Shown piece after piece: positions 5,160 through 5,354 of a DNA stretch of 5,354 bases (position 1 is the stretch's first letter; each line of letters begins with the position of its first letter). Source of the stretch: DASPXK01 sp035637315 (lineage in GTDB: Bacteria; Chloroflexota; UBA6077; JACCZL01). The notes below the pieces were generated by a model that did no database searches, was not told the DNA's origin, and saw only the letters and a list, made by a program, of their open reading frames with translations. Both the position numbers and the translations under genes were made by a program. The stretch covers positions 1 to 5,354 of the forward strand of contig DASPXK010000193.1 in assembly GCA_035637315.1 (NCBI GenBank), given 5' to 3'.

Positions 5160-5354
5160 GTCGTCCCGCCCAGCGTGCTGGGGACGGTCGAGTCCTCTCG
5201 GTACAGCTGGGCGATTCGACCGACAGCTGGGGCTCGTCGATCTCGACAGCCAGCCCGCGGACTACGCACTCGAGGCCAATCGTCTGATGCTGCGCCTGCC
5301 TTGTCTTAGCCGCCTCTGGGCGCCCGCTCGCAGAAGAGGTTCGACGTGCCGCGG
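5156..5354 (-). pseudogene. Tail of an upstream gene with apparently interrupted reading frame (5' end outside window)
   Basis: The frame ending at TGA 5156-5158 overlaps the GTG of the GH30-like gene (GTGA) and encodes RIAQLYREDSTVPSTLGGTT. Eighteen of its last twenty codons end in G or C. Upstream, between about 5219 and 5300, the coding-like third-position bias moves to a second minus-strand frame that includes GLECVVRGLAVEIDEPQLSVES. Between 5309 and 5353 it moves back to the first frame (RGTSNLFCERAPRGG), which is cut by TAA at 5306-5308. This looks like one protein end broken by two frameshifts, from either gene decay or assembly indels. I do not recognise the protein. The same stretch also has an open frame with good bias on the plus strand, so the call is tentative. 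Confidence 0.3.

Noticed and set aside
5202..5354. Plus-strand open frame including DLDSQPADYALEANRLMLRL
   Set aside because: It has reasonable codon bias but no start codon with a ribosome binding site before about 5286, and it is codon-aligned with a minus-strand frame that may explain its bias. Kept only as an alternative.
1..5354. CRISPR array, tRNA or rRNA genes
   Set aside because: No regularly spaced direct repeats of 24-40 bases and no cloverleaf or rRNA-like conserved segment were seen on either strand.

Overview
The window is GC-rich bacterial DNA. All four supported genes lie on the minus strand and all four start with GTG. Base composition, start-codon use and intergenic repeats of the CCTGAGCGAAGCGA type and of the C-rich 'cccccaagcttggggg' type suggest a Chloroflexota-like genome. 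That is inference from pattern memory, not a database result.

Layout from left to right. Bases 3-134 (+) are the 3' end of a gene cut by the window edge, probably the C-terminus of an insertion-sequence transposase. Bases 135-402 have no gene but hold a perfect 13-bp stem-loop, an AT-rich island and a guanine-quadruplex motif. Bases 403-1206 (-) encode a TauE/SafE-type anion permease. Bases 1207-1276 hold an 18-bp hairpin built from 7-nt tandem repeats, which also supplies the stop codon of the next gene. Bases 1277-3256 (-) encode a 659-residue protein with about six membrane segments, a proline-rich linker and a clan GH-A glycoside-hydrolase barrel. Bases 3259-3459 (-) encode a 66-residue helical protein with a strong ribosome binding site, two bases upstream of the hydrolase gene. 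Bases 3460-3614 hold a probable promoter for that pair and a 26-bp palindrome flanked by G-quadruplex motifs on opposite strands. Bases 3615-5159 (-) encode a second membrane-anchored or secreted clan GH-A protein resembling GH30. Bases 5156-5354 (-) appear to be the tail of a further gene whose reading frame seems broken.

How the genes may work together. Both large proteins place a TIM-barrel glycosidase outside the membrane, each with two candidate catalytic glutamates. They could trim, remodel or release a cell-surface or exported polysaccharide. The small 66-residue protein is translationally linked to the membrane-hydrolase fusion and may be its partner. The permease gene follows in the same direction but is separated by a strong hairpin, so a functional link is uncertain. 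The most unusual items are the multi-pass membrane/glycosidase fusion with a signal-peptide-like junction, its coupled small protein, and the fact that every intergenic gap carries a different structured repeat.
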